From Candidatus Pelagibacter sp. (GTDB taxonomy: Bacteria; Pseudomonadota; Alphaproteobacteria; Pelagibacterales; Pelagibacteraceae), in NCBI GenBank assembly GCA_028227525.1, contig JAOJAE010000029.1, positions 1 to 6,378 on the forward strand: a DNA stretch of 6,378 nt. Reading direction: 5' to 3'. The stretch's first letter is position 1, and each line of letters begins with the position of its first letter. The notes below the pieces were generated by a model that had not been told where the DNA came from, did no database searches, and saw nothing but the letters and a program-made list of their open reading frames with translations. This document shows positions 1 through 6,227 of this stretch, in pieces. Both the position numbers and the translations under genes were made by a program.

Positions 1-1374
1 CATTTTTTTAGGATCTACTATTTTATCGTAATCCTTTTCGTTTATAAGCCCTGTCTTTAATGTTTCGTATTTAAGTGTTGTGTCATTTTTAAGTGCTGTC
101 TTTGCAATCTTTGCTGCATTGTCATAGCCAATTTTAGGAGCTAAAGCTGTAACAAGCATTAATGAATTATCTAAATGTTCTTGGATTTTTTTCTTATTAG
201 CTTTTATTCCTTTTACACAATAAAGAGTAAAATTTTTAGTACTATCGGCTATTAAGTCAATAGATTGTAAAATATTGTGTGCGATTAAAGGCTTAAATAC
301 ATTTAGCTCAAAGTGTCCATGAGATCCCGCAATAGTGATACCGTTATGATTGCCAATTACTTTTACACAAACCATAGTTACAGCTTCACATTGAGTGGGG
401 TTAACTTTTCCTGGCATTATTGAAGAACCTGGTTCATTCTCAGGTAAAATTAGTTCACCGTATCCTGCCCTGGGGCCAGATCCTAAAAATCTAATATCAT
501 TTGAAATTTTCATTAAAGCTACAGCGCATGTATTTAATGTTCCTGAAAAGTTAACAATTGAATCATGGGCTGCAAGTTCAGCAAATTTATTAGCCGCTGG
601 TTTAAAAGAAATTTTTGTAAATTTAGCAATTTCTTTAACTATCTTTTTATCAAAATTCTTTCTGGAATTTATACCAGTACCAACAGCTGTACCACCTTGT
701 GCAAGATATAAAATTTCTTTTAATGCATATTCTATTCTTTCAATACTTTTTTTTACTTGCACATGATAACCTGAAAATTCTTGTCCAAGCGACAGAGGAG
801 TTGCGTCTTGTAAATGAGTTCTTCCAATTTTTACAATATTTTTAAACTCATTTGATTTTCTTTTTAGTTCTTTTTCTAAAATTTTTAAACTTGGTAATAA
901 TTTACTAATTGTTTCTTTAGCAACAGAGATATGCATTGCTGTAGGAAAGACATCATTAGTTGATTGAGATTTATTTACATGATCATTTGGATGTACAGGT
1001 TTTTTTGTTCCCTTTTTTCCACCTAAAATTTCTATAGCGCGATTTGCAATTACTTCGTTAACATTCATATTCGTTTGAGTACCAGAACCTGTTTGCCAAA
1101 CTTTAAGAGGAAAATTTTCATCTAATTTCCCTTTTATAACTTCATCTGAGGCTCTAATTATTGCTTTAGATATTTTACTTTTAATTAATTTATCTTTCGC
1201 ATGAACGATTGCTGCAGATCTTTTAATTATAGCAATAGATTTTATGATAGAAATATTAACTAAAATTTTTCCAATATTAAAAAATTTGTTTGATCTTTGA
1301 GTTGATGCGCCCCAATATTTACTATTTGGTACTTTAACGCTTCCAATACTGTCAAATTCTTTTCTTAATTTCAT
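1..1374 (-). CDS. fumC: Class II fumarate hydratase, 3' end cut by window edge
   Basis: Catalyses reversible hydration of fumarate to L-malate in the TCA cycle; class II enzymes are cytosolic homotetramers without an Fe-S cluster. I translated 458 codons on the minus strand with no internal stop. Family landmarks are in order: KVP...YWGASTQRS near residues 14-28, [10 protein letters not shown] at 95-104, the [15 protein letters not shown] block near 135-150, [11 protein letters not shown] with the catalytic His at 187, and the superfamily signature [11 protein letters not shown] at 316-326, where Ser317 corresponds to the catalytic serine of E. coli FumC. The last visible residues (VDPKKM) match the position just before the family C-terminus, so only about 5-10 residues and the stop are missing. 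The ATG at 1374 is fixed by an in-frame TAA two codons upstream. No Shine-Dalgarno sequence is visible. The signature and the N-terminal match to FumC favour fumarase over the related aspartase or argininosuccinate lyase. Confidence 0.96.
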   Translation of the reverse strand, partial: MKLRKEFDSIGSVKVPNSKYWGASTQRSNKFFNIGKILVNISIIKSIAIIKRSAAIVHAKDKLIKSKISKAIIRASDEVIKGKLDENFPLKVWQTGSGTQTNMNVNEVIANRAIEILGGKKGTKKPVHPNDHVNKSQSTNDVFPTAMHISVAKETISKLLPSLKILEKELKRKSNEFKNIVKIGRTHLQDATPLSLGQEFSGYHVQVKKSIERIEYALKEILYLAQGGTAVGTGINSRKNFDKKIVKEIAKFTKISFKPAANKFAELAAHDSIVNFSGTLNTCAVALMKISNDIRFLGSGPRAGYGELILPENEPGSSIMPGKVNPTQCEAVTMVCVKVIGNHNGITIAGSHGHFELNVFKPLIAHNILQSIDLIADSTKNFTLYCVKGIKANKKKIQEHLDNSLMLVTALAPKIGYDNAAKIAKTALKNDTTLKYETLKTGLINEKDYDKIVDPKKM

Positions 1375-1383
1375 TGATTAATT

Positions 1384-1433
1384 TGTAAGTAATAAATAAT
1401 TATAAACATACAATAATTTTAAAAAAACTTACA
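1384..1433. repeat. Inverted repeat TGTAAGT / ACTTACA in the fumC-mazG gap
   Basis: Two perfect 7-base arms (1384-1390 and 1427-1433) are separated by 36 bases. Because the genes diverge, each start codon is preceded by the same sequence: ACTTACA, then 9 bases to the fumC ATG, and ACTTACA, then 8 bases to the mazG-like ATG. The right arm touches the first base of the AGGAG ribosome binding site. The repeat is seen directly; any function is inference, and a 7-base match in a 67-base AT-rich gap is not improbable. Confidence 0.5.
1399..1404 (-). promoter_or_regulatory. Candidate -10 box for fumC
   Basis: A perfect TATAAT reads toward fumC on the minus strand. It would place the transcript start near 1392 and leave a leader of about 17 bases. 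At the expected distance upstream there is only a T-run, not a recognisable -35 hexamer. In DNA this AT-rich such a box can occur by chance, so this rests mainly on its position in the divergent gap. Confidence 0.35.
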
Positions 1434-1437
1434 GGAG
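1433..1437 (+). promoter_or_regulatory. Ribosome binding site of the MazG-like gene
   Basis: AGGAG lies 4 bases before the ATG at 1442. It supports that start codon and is one of only two clear Shine-Dalgarno sequences in the window. Spacing is slightly short. Confidence 0.75.
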
Positions 1438-1441
1438 CAAA

Positions 1442-1813
1442 ATGTCGAATTTTAATAAAGTTGGAACTTTTATGAAAACTTTTGGCCAAGAGGTCAAAAC
1501 TAAGCCTTCATTTAGTACTGATAAAATCAATAAGTTAAGAATAGATCTAATTAAAGAGGAACTAGATGAACTTCAAGAGGCAATGAAAAACAATGATTTA
1601 TTAGAAGTAGCTGATGCGCTGACAGATATTTTGTATGTAACTTATGGAGCAGGCCATGCATTTGGTATTGATTTAGATAAGTGTTTTGACGAAGTTCAAA
1701 ATTCTAACATGAGTAAATTGGGTGAAAATGGAGAACCAATTTACAATGAGTCTGGAAAAGTAATGAAAGGTCCAAATTATTTTAAACCTGATTTGTCAAA
1801 ATTTGTATCTTAG
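1442..1813 (+). CDS. MazG-like nucleotide pyrophosphohydrolase
   Basis: Small all-alpha NTP pyrophosphohydrolase of the MazG/PRA-PH superfamily, 123 residues. Members hydrolyse nucleoside triphosphates to monophosphate plus pyrophosphate, usually as oligomers, and often clear non-canonical or excess (d)NTPs. The metal-binding motif EExxE...ExxD is visible: Glu39, Glu40 and Glu43 in KEELDEL, then Glu55 and Asp58, with Asp62 following in EVADALTDILY. The C-terminal part (NMSKLGENGEPIY near 89-101 and KVMKGPNYFKPDL near 106-118) resembles the tail I recall from phage and bacterial stand-alone MazG-like proteins. It is not HisE: no histidine genes are nearby and that tail is foreign to HisE. The ATG has AGGAG upstream. 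It is a single-gene unit, divergent from fumC and overlapping the end of nadC by 4 bases. The substrate cannot be told from sequence; dCTP, dATP or damaged nucleotides are all possible. Confidence 0.85.
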   Translation: MSNFNKVGTFMKTFGQEVKTKPSFSTDKINKLRIDLIKEELDELQEAMKNNDLLEVADALTDILYVTYGAGHAFGIDLDKCFDEVQNSNMSKLGENGEPIYNESGKVMKGPNYFKPDLSKFVS

Positions 1814-2643
1814 ATTTCCAATTTAAAATCTATGGCTGCAGAGCTATGAGTTATGCTTCCAACAGAAATTCTATTTACACCTGTCTTTGCAACTCCTTTA
1901 ACTGTTTTTAGATTAATATTTCCTGAGGCTTCAGTTTCGTAGTACCTTTTAGCAATTTTTACACCTGTTCTTAAATTTTTAAGAGACATATTATCAAATA
2001 AAACAGTATTAAACTTTAAACCTACTATTTCATTTAGTTGTTTCAGATTATCAACTTCAACTGTAATTTTTCTTCCTTTTTTATTTTTAATAGCTAAAGA
2101 AACTAAGCTTTTAATATTTGATGAAGCAATATGATTGTCTTTAATTAAAAATTCATCGCTAAGATTAAATCTATGATTAATGCCTCCACCTAGTTTAACC
2201 GCATATTTTTGAATAACTCTTATGTTCGGAATAGTTTTACGGGTACAACAAATTTTACATTTTTTTCCAGCTAGTTTTACAAACTGATTTGTTTTTGAAG
2301 CAATACCTGAGATATGAGATAAAAAATTTAAAGCAACTCTTTCAGCAATTAAAATATTTCTAGCATTTCCTTCTATAGTTGCAATTAGTGAGCCTTTTTT
2401 AACATTTGATCCATCATTTTTTTTAATGATAAATTTAATTTTATTATCAACCAAATCAAAAGTTTGTTTTGCAAATAACAAACCACCAACAATTGCTTTT
2501 TGATTTGATAAAAGTTTAACTTTAATAACTTTATTATTTTTAACTAAACTTGAAGTAATATCACCAGAAGGGTAGAGATCTTCATTTAGAGCTCGCTTAA
2601 CTGTATTACGAATAAAATCTTTACTAAGTTTTATCTTTGACAC
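1810..2643 (-). CDS. nadC: Quinolinate phosphoribosyltransferase (nicotinate-nucleotide pyrophosphorylase, carboxylating)
   Basis: Converts quinolinate and PRPP to nicotinate mononucleotide, CO2 and pyrophosphate, the step after NadA in de novo NAD synthesis; cytosolic dimer. The 277 residues match normal family length. Visible landmarks are GDITS (28-32), GxxxAER with Arg102, TRKT (134-137, substrate-binding Arg135 and Lys136), GGGINHRF (152-159, His157 and Arg158), IKDNH (167-171), EVDN (196-199), FDN (216-218), EASGNI (238-243) and the phosphate-binding VGSITHS (261-267). The start is GTG, 4 bases after the nadA stop; no other Met occurs near the N-terminus and the family N-terminus fits this start. 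No Shine-Dalgarno is evident, so translation is probably coupled to nadA. The 3' end overlaps the convergent MazG-like gene: the two stop codons share bases 1811-1812. Confidence 0.96.
   Translation of the reverse strand: MSKIKLSKDFIRNTVKRALNEDLYPSGDITSSLVKNNKVIKVKLLSNQKAIVGGLLFAKQTFDLVDNKIKFIIKKNDGSNVKKGSLIATIEGNARNILIAERVALNFLSHISGIASKTNQFVKLAGKKCKICCTRKTIPNIRVIQKYAVKLGGGINHRFNLSDEFLIKDNHIASSNIKSLVSLAIKNKKGRKITVEVDNLKQLNEIVGLKFNTVLFDNMSLKNLRTGVKIAKRYYETEASGNINLKTVKGVAKTGVNRISVGSITHSSAAIDFKLEI
1811..1832. repeat. Inverted repeat at the nadC/mazG convergent ends
   Basis: Perfect 7-base arms TAGATTT (1811-1817) and AAATCTA (1826-1832) with an 8-base loop lie across the overlapping stop codons of the MazG-like gene and nadC. 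There is no T-run on either side, so this is not a standard intrinsic terminator. It could still fold in both transcripts, but the stem is AT-rich and weak. Confidence 0.4.
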
Positions 2644-2647
2644 TTAT

Positions 2648-3637
2648 TTATCTGCCAATGGCTGCCATTTTTTCAACTGATATCCTAGCTTTCTCAATTG
2701 TCTCTTTATCCATAATTATCTCACCAGTTTCATTTTCAAGGCAATCTAATATTTTAGGAAGTGTAATTTTCTTCATGTGTGGACACATGTTACAAGGTTT
2801 TATAAAATCAACATTTGGATTTTCTACTTGAATGTTATCACTCATTGAACACTCAGTGACCATCATCACTTTCTTTGGCTGATTGTCTTGAACATATTTT
2901 ATCATTCCTGAAGTTGATCCCGCAAAGTCACTTGCTTTTATAACCTCTGGTGGACATTCAGGGTGAGCTATGATTTTTATTCCTGGATTATTTTTTCTAA
3001 TATCATGAATTTCTTTTTCATTAAATTGGTCATGAACAATGCAAATTCCTTTCCAGGATATGATTTCGACATCTGTTTGTGAAGCAACATATTTTGCTAA
3101 ATAATCATCAGGTAAAAATATTACTTTTTTAACTCCAAGAGATTTTACAATTTTTACAGCATTAGCTGACGTGCAACATACATCGGTCTCAGCCTTGACC
3201 TCTGCTGATGTATTTACATAAGACACAACGGGAACTCCTGGGTATTTTTCTTTTAATAGCCTTACATCTTTTCCTGTAATTGATGATGATAATGAACATC
3301 CAGCATCCATATCTGGTAAAATAACTTTTTTATCAGGACTCATAAGTTTTGCTGTCTCAGCCATAAAATGAACTCCAGCCATTAAAATTATATCTGCAGA
3401 AGTTTTTGATGCTTCAATTGCTAAAGCTAAAGAGTCAGCCGCAAAGTCTGCAACACCATGATAAATTTCTGGTGTTTGATAATTATGCGCAAGTATTACT
3501 GCATTCTTTTCTTTTTTAAGTTTATTAATTTTGTGAATATATGGAGCGTGCACAGACCACTCGATCTCAGGCATTACTTTAGAAATTTTTTGATAAATAG
3601 GATCTGTCGCTTTTTGCACTTCTTGTGTAAATTCCAT
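2648..3637 (-). CDS. nadA: Quinolinate synthase, [4Fe-4S] type
   Basis: Condenses iminoaspartate with dihydroxyacetone phosphate to form quinolinate in de novo NAD synthesis, using a [4Fe-4S] cluster with one open iron site. From the ATG at 3637 the protein has 329 residues. The three domains each give one cluster cysteine: Cys114 (DMDAGCSL), Cys199 (GICIVHDQF) and Cys285 (CPHMKKITL). Substrate-site elements are AHNYQ (His51, Tyr53), ADSLALA (Asp68, Ser69), HPECPPEV (from 225) and GSTSGM (240-245). All expected residues are present, so it should be active. An in-frame TTG at 3652 would add five residues; neither start has a clear Shine-Dalgarno, and I prefer ATG because the upstream TTG overlaps the edge of the tRNA promoter region. 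It is first in a two-gene unit with nadC, 5 codons or fewer from it. No nadB or aspartate dehydrogenase is in view, so the iminoaspartate source lies elsewhere. Confidence 0.96.
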   Translation of the reverse strand: MEFTQEVQKATDPIYQKISKVMPEIEWSVHAPYIHKINKLKKEKNAVILAHNYQTPEIYHGVADFAADSLALAIEASKTSADIILMAGVHFMAETAKLMSPDKKVILPDMDAGCSLSSSITGKDVRLLKEKYPGVPVVSYVNTSAEVKAETDVCCTSANAVKIVKSLGVKKVIFLPDDYLAKYVASQTDVEIISWKGICIVHDQFNEKEIHDIRKNNPGIKIIAHPECPPEVIKASDFAGSTSGMIKYVQDNQPKKVMMVTECSMSDNIQVENPNVDFIKPCNMCPHMKKITLPKILDCLENETGEIIMDKETIEKARISVEKMAAIGR

Positions 3638-3653
3638 GATGTTATTTACCAAT

Positions 3654-3682
3654 TTGAAAGATAGTTGTCATTCATTTATTAT
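3654..3682 (+). promoter_or_regulatory. Promoter of tRNA-Leu
   Basis: TTGAAA (3654-3659, one mismatch from the -35 consensus) and TATTAT (3677-3682, one mismatch from the -10 consensus) are spaced by exactly 17 bases. Transcription would start near 3689, about 4 bases before the tRNA 5' end. This is the best-formed promoter in the window. Confidence 0.6.
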
Positions 3683-3686
3683 GACA
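3666..3686. repeat. Inverted repeat TGTCAT-N9-ATGACA in the nadA/tRNA gap
   Basis: Perfect 6-base arms at 3666-3671 and 3681-3686 lie between divergent nadA and tRNA-Leu and overlap the tRNA -10 box. The centre-to-centre distance of 15 bases would suit a dimeric repressor, but no regulator can be named from this and a chance match is quite possible. Confidence 0.4.
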
Positions 3687-3692
3687 CATACT

Positions 3693-3778
3693 GCGGTCGT
3701 GCTGAAACTGGTAGACAGGCACGGTTGAGGGCCGTGTGGACCTAGTCCATGAGAGTTCGAGTCTCTCCGACCGCACCA
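3693..3778 (+). tRNA. tRNA-Leu, anticodon GAG, CCA encoded
   Basis: A full class II tRNA folds by eye. The acceptor stem GCGGTCG/CGACCGC (3693-3699 with 3768-3774) has seven pairs. The D arm has CTG/CAG. The anticodon stem CACGG/CCGTG encloses loop TTGAGGG (3725-3731) with anticodon GAG at 3727-3729. A long variable arm (GGAC-CTA-GTCC) marks the Leu/Ser/Tyr class, and the T arm is GAGAG-TTCGAGT-CTCTC. Discriminator A3775 fits leucine, and CCA (3776-3778) is in the DNA. It reads CUC and CUU codons. Confidence 0.98.
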
Positions 3779-3793
3779 AAATGAATTTTATAT

Positions 3794-3798
3794 AGGAG
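3794..3798 (+). promoter_or_regulatory. Ribosome binding site of the 53-residue membrane protein
   Basis: AGGAG lies 7 bases before the ATG at 3806, which is ideal spacing. It is the main evidence that this short reading frame is translated, since most genes in the window lack such a site. Confidence 0.7.
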
Positions 3799-3805
3799 TT
3801 TTTTG

Positions 3806-3967
3806 ATGGATAAATTTATTTCAGTAATATTTATGTTCGGGATTTTACTTTTAGTGCTTCCTAGTTTTTTACAATCAAATTCTCAATTAAAGCAATTTCT
3901 TAAAAATCTTAGTATCTGGATTATTGTAGTTCTTATAATCTTAATGATTCTCTATTTATTTAAGTAA
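3806..3967 (+). CDS. Small two-helix membrane protein of unknown function, 53 residues
   Basis: Not recognised with confidence. The product begins MDKFISVIFMFG and ends LYLFK. It has two strongly hydrophobic stretches, about residues 5-22 and 36-52, joined by a polar, Lys/Gln-containing linker (QSNSQLKQFLKNLS, 23-36). This predicts an inner-membrane hairpin. A textbook AGGAG sits 7 bases before the ATG. The gene starts 27 bases after tRNA-Leu with no terminator or clear promoter between, so it is probably read from the tRNA promoter and freed by tRNA 3' processing. It ends 4 bases from the stop of convergent ygfZ. The second helix (LKQFLKNLSIWIIVV) reminds me of the N-terminal two-helix anchor of alphaproteobacterial retropepsin-like aspartyl proteases, but no protease domain follows: further in-frame stops come at once. 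That likeness is memory-based and weak. Confidence 0.65.
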   Translation: MDKFISVIFMFGILLLVLPSFLQSNSQLKQFLKNLSIWIIVVLIILMILYLFK

Positions 3968-3980
3968 TAAATTAGTTTTT
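3952..3980 (+). terminator. Weak candidate terminator after the small membrane protein gene
   Basis: CTATTTATT (3952-3960) pairs with AATAAATTAG (3966-3975) with one bulged base across a 5-base loop, followed by five T (3976-3980). The layout is that of an intrinsic terminator, but the stem is almost all A-T and it lies across the ends of both convergent genes. In DNA of this composition it may be fortuitous. Confidence 0.25.
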
Positions 3981-4862
3981 AATCCAATCAGGTTTTTCAA
4001 TTTTTATTGAGGCTTCTTTTGTATTAAAATTAGATTTTCCATTATAATTTTCATCCAGGTATTTTATTAAAGCAAAAGGATAATCATTATCTATTAATAC
4101 TTTGCCAATTTCATTTTCATTATAATAAATACTTTCACCTTCAGTTAATTCACCATTAACAACATTTATTGGTAATAATCTTTTTGAAAGTTTATTTTTT
4201 AGTTTAATTCTAGCTGTATTTTCTTGCCCAACATAACAACCTTTTTTAAAGTCAATTCCATTTAACTCTTCATAATTACACTCAATACCAAATAATTTAT
4301 TTTGTAATTTATTTAAATCTTTTGGAACAATTCCGAGCTTGTGGCTGAATGAGTAATACTCTTCTAATTTTGAGTCATGTAGATCAAGTTTTTTTAGAGA
4401 CAAATAAAGTTTTTCAAGATTAATGACTAGTCTAGCTCCAAGAAGTTTATTACGTGGGTCTAGTAGAATTGGATCTTCTCTATATTTTAAAGTAAAGCCA
4501 GCTTTGTCTTGAGCTTTATCAAAAGTTAAAAATTTTTCATGACTAAAAGCTGCTACTACAAACTCATTACTTAGATTGAGAATTTCAACTTTAGATCTTA
4601 ATTTATAAATATTTAGTTGTTTAAAAAGACCATCTGCTTGAGATTTTTCACAGTCAATTAAATAACCAGACTTATGTTTGATTATTATGAATTCATATAA
4701 AAATTTTCCTTGAGGAGATAACAAAGAAGTAAAACAAGTGTTTGAATCACTTACTTTATTAATATCGTTACTAATCAGATTTTGTAGAAACTCTCTTGTA
4801 TCTTCACCGTTTAAATAAAGAATGGCTCTATCATCCAATATATATACATTTTTTATATTCAT
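3972..4862 (-). CDS. ygfZ: YgfZ/GcvT-like folate-binding protein for Fe-S enzyme maintenance
   Basis: Folate-dependent protein of the GcvT fold that supports assembly or repair of certain Fe-S enzymes (bacterial YgfZ, mitochondrial IBA57); cytosolic. The 296 residues show the family features: an N-terminal region with LNGEDTREFLQNLISNDI (17-34), SLLSPQGKFLYEFII (46-60), and the diagnostic KGCYVGQE motif at 207-214 with Cys209, the cysteine needed for activity in E. coli YgfZ. The basic stretch after it (ARIKLKNKLSKRLLP) is also typical. The motif separates it from the true glycine-cleavage T protein, which is longer and lacks it. The ATG at 4862 has no visible Shine-Dalgarno. It is divergent from pyrC across 43 bases and tail-to-tail with the small membrane gene. 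NadA, the other Fe-S-linked gene here, could be a client, but that is a guess from proximity. Confidence 0.93.
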   Translation of the reverse strand: MNIKNVYILDDRAILYLNGEDTREFLQNLISNDINKVSDSNTCFTSLLSPQGKFLYEFIIIKHKSGYLIDCEKSQADGLFKQLNIYKLRSKVEILNLSNEFVVAAFSHEKFLTFDKAQDKAGFTLKYREDPILLDPRNKLLGARLVINLEKLYLSLKKLDLHDSKLEEYYSFSHKLGIVPKDLNKLQNKLFGIECNYEELNGIDFKKGCYVGQENTARIKLKNKLSKRLLPINVVNGELTEGESIYYNENEIGKVLIDNDYPFALIKYLDENYNGKSNFNTKEASIKIEKPDWIKN

Positions 4863-4885
4863 AATTGATTAGTTGTTATTTTTAA

Positions 4886-4891
4886 TATAAT
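4886..4891 (+). promoter_or_regulatory. Candidate -10 box for pyrC
   Basis: A perfect TATAAT lies 14 bases before the pyrC ATG, in the 43-base gap shared with ygfZ. The nearest -35-like hexamer, TTGATT at 4865-4870, is 15 bases away, shorter than ideal. If used, the transcript would start near 4898 with a leader of about 8 bases, in line with the missing Shine-Dalgarno sequence. Confidence 0.35.
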
Positions 4892-4905
4892 TACTTTTTT
4901 CTCAA

Positions 4906-6225
4906 ATGTTAGATCTTATAATTAAAAACGGACAATGTTACATCGATGGTGAATTAAAAGATGCTGATGTTGCTGTTAAAAATGGCAAAATTCATAAAAT
5001 AGGTGAAATAACTGAGGAAGCAAAAGAGACAGTTAATGCCGAGGGTCAAACTGTATTGCCAGGATGTATAGATACCCAAACTCATTTTAGAGAACCTGGA
5101 TCAACTGATACTGAAGATTTAAATTCAGGAAGTAGAGCTGCAATTGCTGGAGGTATTACTAGTGTGTTTGAAATGCCTAACACTAATCCACCAACTTCTA
5201 ATATGAAAGAATTTCAAAGAAAATTAGACCTCGCAAAAAACAGAATGTATTGCAATTATGCTTTTTATTTTGGAGCAACTGCAGATAATGCAAATGATTT
5301 AGCTAGTTTAAAAGATTTAGAAGGGTGCTGTGGTATTAAACTTTTTGCAGGATCATCAACCGGAAATTTATTAGTTGCTGAAGAAGATGATATAGATAAG
5401 GTTTTTCAAAATGCATCAAAAGTTGTTGCAGTTCACTCTGAAGATGAGGCGATTTTAAATGTTAATAAAAAACTAATTAAAGATGGGGATGTTCACTCAC
5501 ATCCAGTATGGAGAAGTGCAGAGTGCGCAATATCATCTACAAGACGAATTGTTAGAATAGCGAATAGATATAAGAAAAAAGCACATATTCTTCATATTAC
5601 AACAAAAGAAGAAATAGATTTTTTATCACAACATAAGGGCAATATTACTTTTGAGATAACTCCACAACATTTAACAATTTATGCACCAGACTGTTATGAC
5701 AAACTTGGAACTTATGCTCAAATGAATCCACCTTTAAGAGACAAATCTCATTATGATAGATTATGGTATGGGGTTAGAAACAACATGAACGATACAATAG
5801 GATCAGATCACGCTCCACATTTAAAAGAAAATAAAGAAAAGACTTATCCAAATTCTCCATCAGGTATGCCTGGAGTTCAAACCTTAATGCCAGTTATGCT
5901 TAATCATGTAAATGATGGAAAACTTACTCTTAACCAATTAATGAATCTTGTGTGTGAAAACCCAGTTAAGATTTTTGGAATTCAAAATAAAGGTTTTATT
6001 AAAGAAGGATATGATGCTGACTTTACAATTGTAGATATGAATAAAACAATTGAAATCAAAAATGAAAATATTGAAAGTAAATGTGGATGGACTCCATTTA
6101 ACGGAGATAAATTTAAGGGGACCCCAACCCATACAATAATTGCTGGAAATGTTAAAATGAAAGATGGTAAAATTTTAGGTGATCCAGATGGAACACCTTT
6201 ATCTTTTAAGAATACACAAAATTAA
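4906..6225 (+). CDS. pyrC: Dihydroorotase, class I (multifunctional/CAD-like type)
   Basis: Cyclises N-carbamoyl-L-aspartate to dihydroorotate, third step of pyrimidine synthesis; cytosolic amidohydrolase with a TIM-barrel metal site. The 439 residues are typical of the class I, long form. Landmarks: IDTQTHFREPG at 55-65 (His60, substrate-binding Arg62), EMPNTNP at 89-95 (Asn92), GIKLF with Lys145 at the carbamylated-lysine position, AVHSEDE with His177, HILHITT with His230, MNPPLR (273-278), and GSDHAPH at 299-305 with metal/catalytic Asp301. The first histidine of the usual HxH pair is Gln58. SDHAPH and FREPG favour dihydroorotase over hydantoinase or allantoinase. The ATG at 4906 gives the usual N-terminal LDLIIKNG strand; no Shine-Dalgarno is visible. 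It is divergent from ygfZ and followed after 2 bases by the next gene. No pyrB is in the window. Confidence 0.92.
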   Translation: MLDLIIKNGQCYIDGELKDADVAVKNGKIHKIGEITEEAKETVNAEGQTVLPGCIDTQTHFREPGSTDTEDLNSGSRAAIAGGITSVFEMPNTNPPTSNMKEFQRKLDLAKNRMYCNYAFYFGATADNANDLASLKDLEGCCGIKLFAGSSTGNLLVAEEDDIDKVFQNASKVVAVHSEDEAILNVNKKLIKDGDVHSHPVWRSAECAISSTRRIVRIANRYKKKAHILHITTKEEIDFLSQHKGNITFEITPQHLTIYAPDCYDKLGTYAQMNPPLRDKSHYDRLWYGVRNNMNDTIGSDHAPHLKENKEKTYPNSPSGMPGVQTLMPVMLNHVNDGKLTLNQLMNLVCENPVKIFGIQNKGFIKEGYDADFTIVDMNKTIEIKNENIESKCGWTPFNGDKFKGTPTHTIIAGNVKMKDGKILGDPDGTPLSFKNTQN

Positions 6226-6227
6226 AT

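Noticed and set aside
395..766. Open frame of 123 codons on the plus strand
   Set aside because: It lies wholly antisense to fumC, whose minus-strand frame carries the intact catalytic motifs; the plus-strand peptide shows no family features.
1409..1414. TACAAT as a -10 box for the MazG-like gene
   Set aside because: The nearest -35-like hexamer, TTGTAA at 1383, is 20 bases away, too far for a normal promoter; not strong enough to list as a feature.
2637..2831. Open frame of 64 codons on the plus strand
   Set aside because: Antisense to the end of nadA, with no ribosome binding site and no recognisable product.
3638..3652. TTG at 3652 as the start of nadA
   Set aside because: It would add five residues, has no Shine-Dalgarno, and an ATG lies five codons downstream with the conserved family region intact.
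3458..3664. Open frame of 68 codons on the plus strand, rich in aromatic and basic residues
   Set aside because: Antisense to the nadA N-terminus; the composition is that expected of a reversed AT-rich coding frame.
3665..3692. Alternative tRNA promoter using TTGTCA (3665-3670) and CATACT (3687-3692)
   Set aside because: Spacing is acceptable, but transcription would start inside the tRNA; the TTGAAA/TATTAT pair fits better.
5938..6132. Open frame of 64 codons on the minus strand
   Set aside because: Antisense to the conserved C-terminal part of pyrC; no supporting start signal.
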